A stretch of DNA of 64,000 nucleotides from Bosea sp. BIWAKO-01 (lineage in GTDB: Bacteria; Pseudomonadota; Alphaproteobacteria; Rhizobiales; Beijerinckiaceae). This document shows positions 62,536-64,000 of the stretch, in pieces. Made by a program: the position numbers and the translations under genes. The stretch lies in the NCBI RefSeq assembly GCF_001748145.1, contig NZ_BCQA01000001.1, forward strand, positions 3,498,501-3,562,500. Reading direction: 5' to 3'. Position 1 is the first letter of the stretch, and each line of letters opens with the position of its first letter. The notes beneath the pieces were generated by a model. The model saw nothing but the letters and a program-made list of their open reading frames with translations. It was not told the origin of the DNA and did not search any database.

Positions 62536-63900
62536 ATGCGCCTCATCATTGTCGGCGGTCTCAAGGGACAAATCATCGCTGCGGCCAAGATCGCCATCTC
62601 GCATGGCGCCGCCGTGACCCATACCGACGGCCTCGATCAGACCCTGGCGGTGTTGCGTGCCAAGGGCGCGGACCTGCTGATGATCGATGTCGCCCAGCCG
62701 ATCGCGCAGTTCGTCGCGGCTTTGGAGAGCGAGCGCATCCGCACGCCGATCGTCGCCTGCGGTACGTCGACCGATGCCCGTGCGGCGGTTGCCGCGATCC
62801 AGGCCGGCGCGCGCGAATATGTGCCGCTGCCGCCTGATCCGGAGCTGATCGCGGCGGTGCTGGAAGCCGTCGCAGCCGACCAGTCCAGCCTGATCTGGCG
62901 TGATCCGGCCATGGAGCGCGTGGTGCAGCTCGCCGGCCAGATTGCGCGCTCGGAGGCGCCTGTTCTGGTGACCGGCGAGAGCGGCACCGGCAAGGAGGTC
63001 ATTGCCCGCCATCTGCATCAGAAGTCGCTGCGCAAGGACAAGCCCTTCGTTGCCGTGAATTGCGCGGCGATTCCAGACAACTTGCTGGAATCGGAACTGT
63101 TCGGTCATGAGAAGGGCGCCTTTACCGGTGCGATCGCGCGGCGCATCGGAAAGTTCGAGGAGGCTCATGGCGGCACGCTCCTGCTCGACGAGATTTCCGA
63201 GATGGATGTCCGCCTGCAGGCGAAGCTGCTGCGCGCGCTTCAGGAACGGATGATCGACCGCGTCGGCGGCTCGCAGCCTGTGAAGGTCGATCTCAGGATC
63301 ATCGCGACCTCAAACCGGAATCTCGGCGAAGCCGTCCGCGAAGGCTCCTTCCGCGAAGACCTGTTCTATCGCCTGAACGTCGTGCATCTGCGGCTTCCCG
63401 CCTTGCGTGAGCGGCCGGGCGATATCCTTGTTTTGGCGGATCATTTCGCCAAGAAATATGCCGAGATCAACGGCATGCCCCTGCGTCCGATCGCGGCCGA
63501 TGCCCGCAAGGCACTGCTGGCCAATGGCTGGCGAGGCAATGTGCGGGAGCTCGAGAACACGGTTCACCGCGCGGTCCTGCTGGCCCAGGGCGCGGAGATC
63601 GGACCTGATGCGATGGTGACCCCGGAAGGCGAGCCCCTGGGCCCGTCGTCAGGTCACGACGTTGCAAGCCGTGTCGTTCAGACGGCAGAGGCCGTCACGC
63701 GCGGCCTGGTGGGCCGGACTGTTGCTGATGTCGAGCGCGACCTCATCCTCGATACGCTGGACCACTGCCTCGGAAACCGCACGCATGCGGCCAAGATCCT
63801 CGGAATTTCGATCCGCACGCTCCGCAACAAGCTCGGCGAATATACCTCGGCCGGTATTGCGGTTGCCGAGCCGGGACAGGCGCGCGTCAGCGTCGCCTGA
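62536..63900 (+). CDS. flbD: Sigma-54-dependent flagellar regulator FlbD
   Basis: 454 residues. The receiver-like N-terminus ([20 protein letters not shown]) lacks the acidic pair but keeps an Asp in LLMIDVAQP, as in FlbD. The AAA+ domain has Walker [17 protein letters not shown] (about residue 147), GAFTGA (about 194) and a Walker [11 protein letters not shown]. The C-terminal Fis-like HTH is [20 protein letters not shown]. It would activate sigma-54-dependent class III flagellar genes after basal-body assembly. The gene follows fliN by 44 bp. Confidence 0.95.
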   Translation: MRLIIVGGLKGQIIAAAKIAISHGAAVTHTDGLDQTLAVLRAKGADLLMIDVAQPIAQFVAALESERIRTPIVACGTSTDARAAVAAIQAGAREYVPLPPDPELIAAVLEAVAADQSSLIWRDPAMERVVQLAGQIARSEAPVLVTGESGTGKEVIARHLHQKSLRKDKPFVAVNCAAIPDNLLESELFGHEKGAFTGAIARRIGKFEEAHGGTLLLDEISEMDVRLQAKLLRALQERMIDRVGGSQPVKVDLRIIATSNRNLGEAVREGSFREDLFYRLNVVHLRLPALRERPGDILVLADHFAKKYAEINGMPLRPIAADARKALLANGWRGNVRELENTVHRAVLLAQGAEIGPDAMVTPEGEPLGPSSGHDVASRVVQTAEAVTRGLVGRTVADVERDLILDTLDHCLGNRTHAAKILGISIRTLRNKLGEYTSAGIAVAEPGQARVSVA

Positions 63901-63925
63901 CCCGGAGGTGCTCCCGAAGAGGCCG

Positions 63926-64000
63926 TCAGTAATAGTACCGACGGCGGTAATAGGGGCGATAATACCGCGGGCGGTAATAATACCGGGGGCGATAATACCG
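63926..64000 (-). CDS. C-terminus of a Tyr/Arg-rich protein (cut by window edge)
   Basis: The last 24 codons before a TGA (63926-63928) encode only Arg, Tyr and Pro: the pattern RYYRPRYYYRPRYYRPYYRR. Such tails occur in small secreted proteins of Hyphomicrobiales. The rest of the gene lies beyond the right edge. Codons are repetitive (TATTAT, CGGTAT, CGCCCC), so slippage could alter length. Confidence 0.6.
   Translation of the reverse strand, partial: RYYRPRYYYRPRYYRPYYRRRYYY

Overview
The window is GC-rich alphaproteobacterial DNA. A CtrA-type site lies before fliF, a SciP-type CtrA antagonist follows flgD, the order fliF-fliG-fliH-fliN-flbD is typical of Hyphomicrobiales, and the right-hand genes resemble Bosea and its relatives. 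The genus is inferred from gene content, not from a search.

Layout. (1) 1-11942: cell-surface sugar cluster. It has the end of rfbD, rfbA, a truncated methyltransferase gene, an IS3 copy, a polytopic membrane protein, then a tightly overlapping operon of a GtrB-like glycosyltransferase, a WecD-like acetyltransferase, a GtrA-like flippase, WecE, a methyltransferase and a second polytopic membrane protein. Together they would make dTDP-4-acetamido-4,6-dideoxygalactose and transfer a sugar through a lipid carrier to an envelope polysaccharide. (2) 11978-19604: nested mobile DNA. An internally deleted IS630 is interrupted by a 7-kb unit flanked by an 8-bp direct repeat; that unit holds an IS1182 copy, a broken autotransporter gene, a frameshifted IS1595-type transposase and a coiled-coil gene. 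(3) 19606-29800: two methyltransferases, phage tail remnants, an O-acyltransferase, an SGNH-like membrane protein, and fragments of IS481, IS66, IS110 and IS3 elements. (4) 29840-36600: prophage ruin with a frameshifted tape-measure gene, an rfbC fragment and a second IS3 copy.

(5) 36673-50571: a genomic island of 13.9 kb between a 16-bp direct repeat, one copy being the 3' end of a tRNA-Met gene, with a tyrosine integrase beside the tRNA. Its cargo is an exported arylsulfatase-like enzyme, a ClpP-like exported protein, a DUF5681 protein, two related small secreted proteins, several small membrane proteins, a zinc-knuckle protein with an array of a 10-bp motif upstream, and a frameshifted Mrr-like nuclease.

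(6) 50634-64000: core chromosome. It carries a small secreted protein, a methyltransferase, mnmA, fliK, flgD, sciP, a SxtJ/DUF5989/carbamoyltransferase set on the minus strand, then fliF, fliG, fliH, fliN and the sigma-54 activator flbD. CtrA, SciP and FlbD would together time flagellar gene expression. A Tyr/Arg-rich protein is cut by the right edge.

From about 12 to 36 kb most mobile and phage genes are broken, whereas the sugar genes, most island genes and the flagellar genes look intact.
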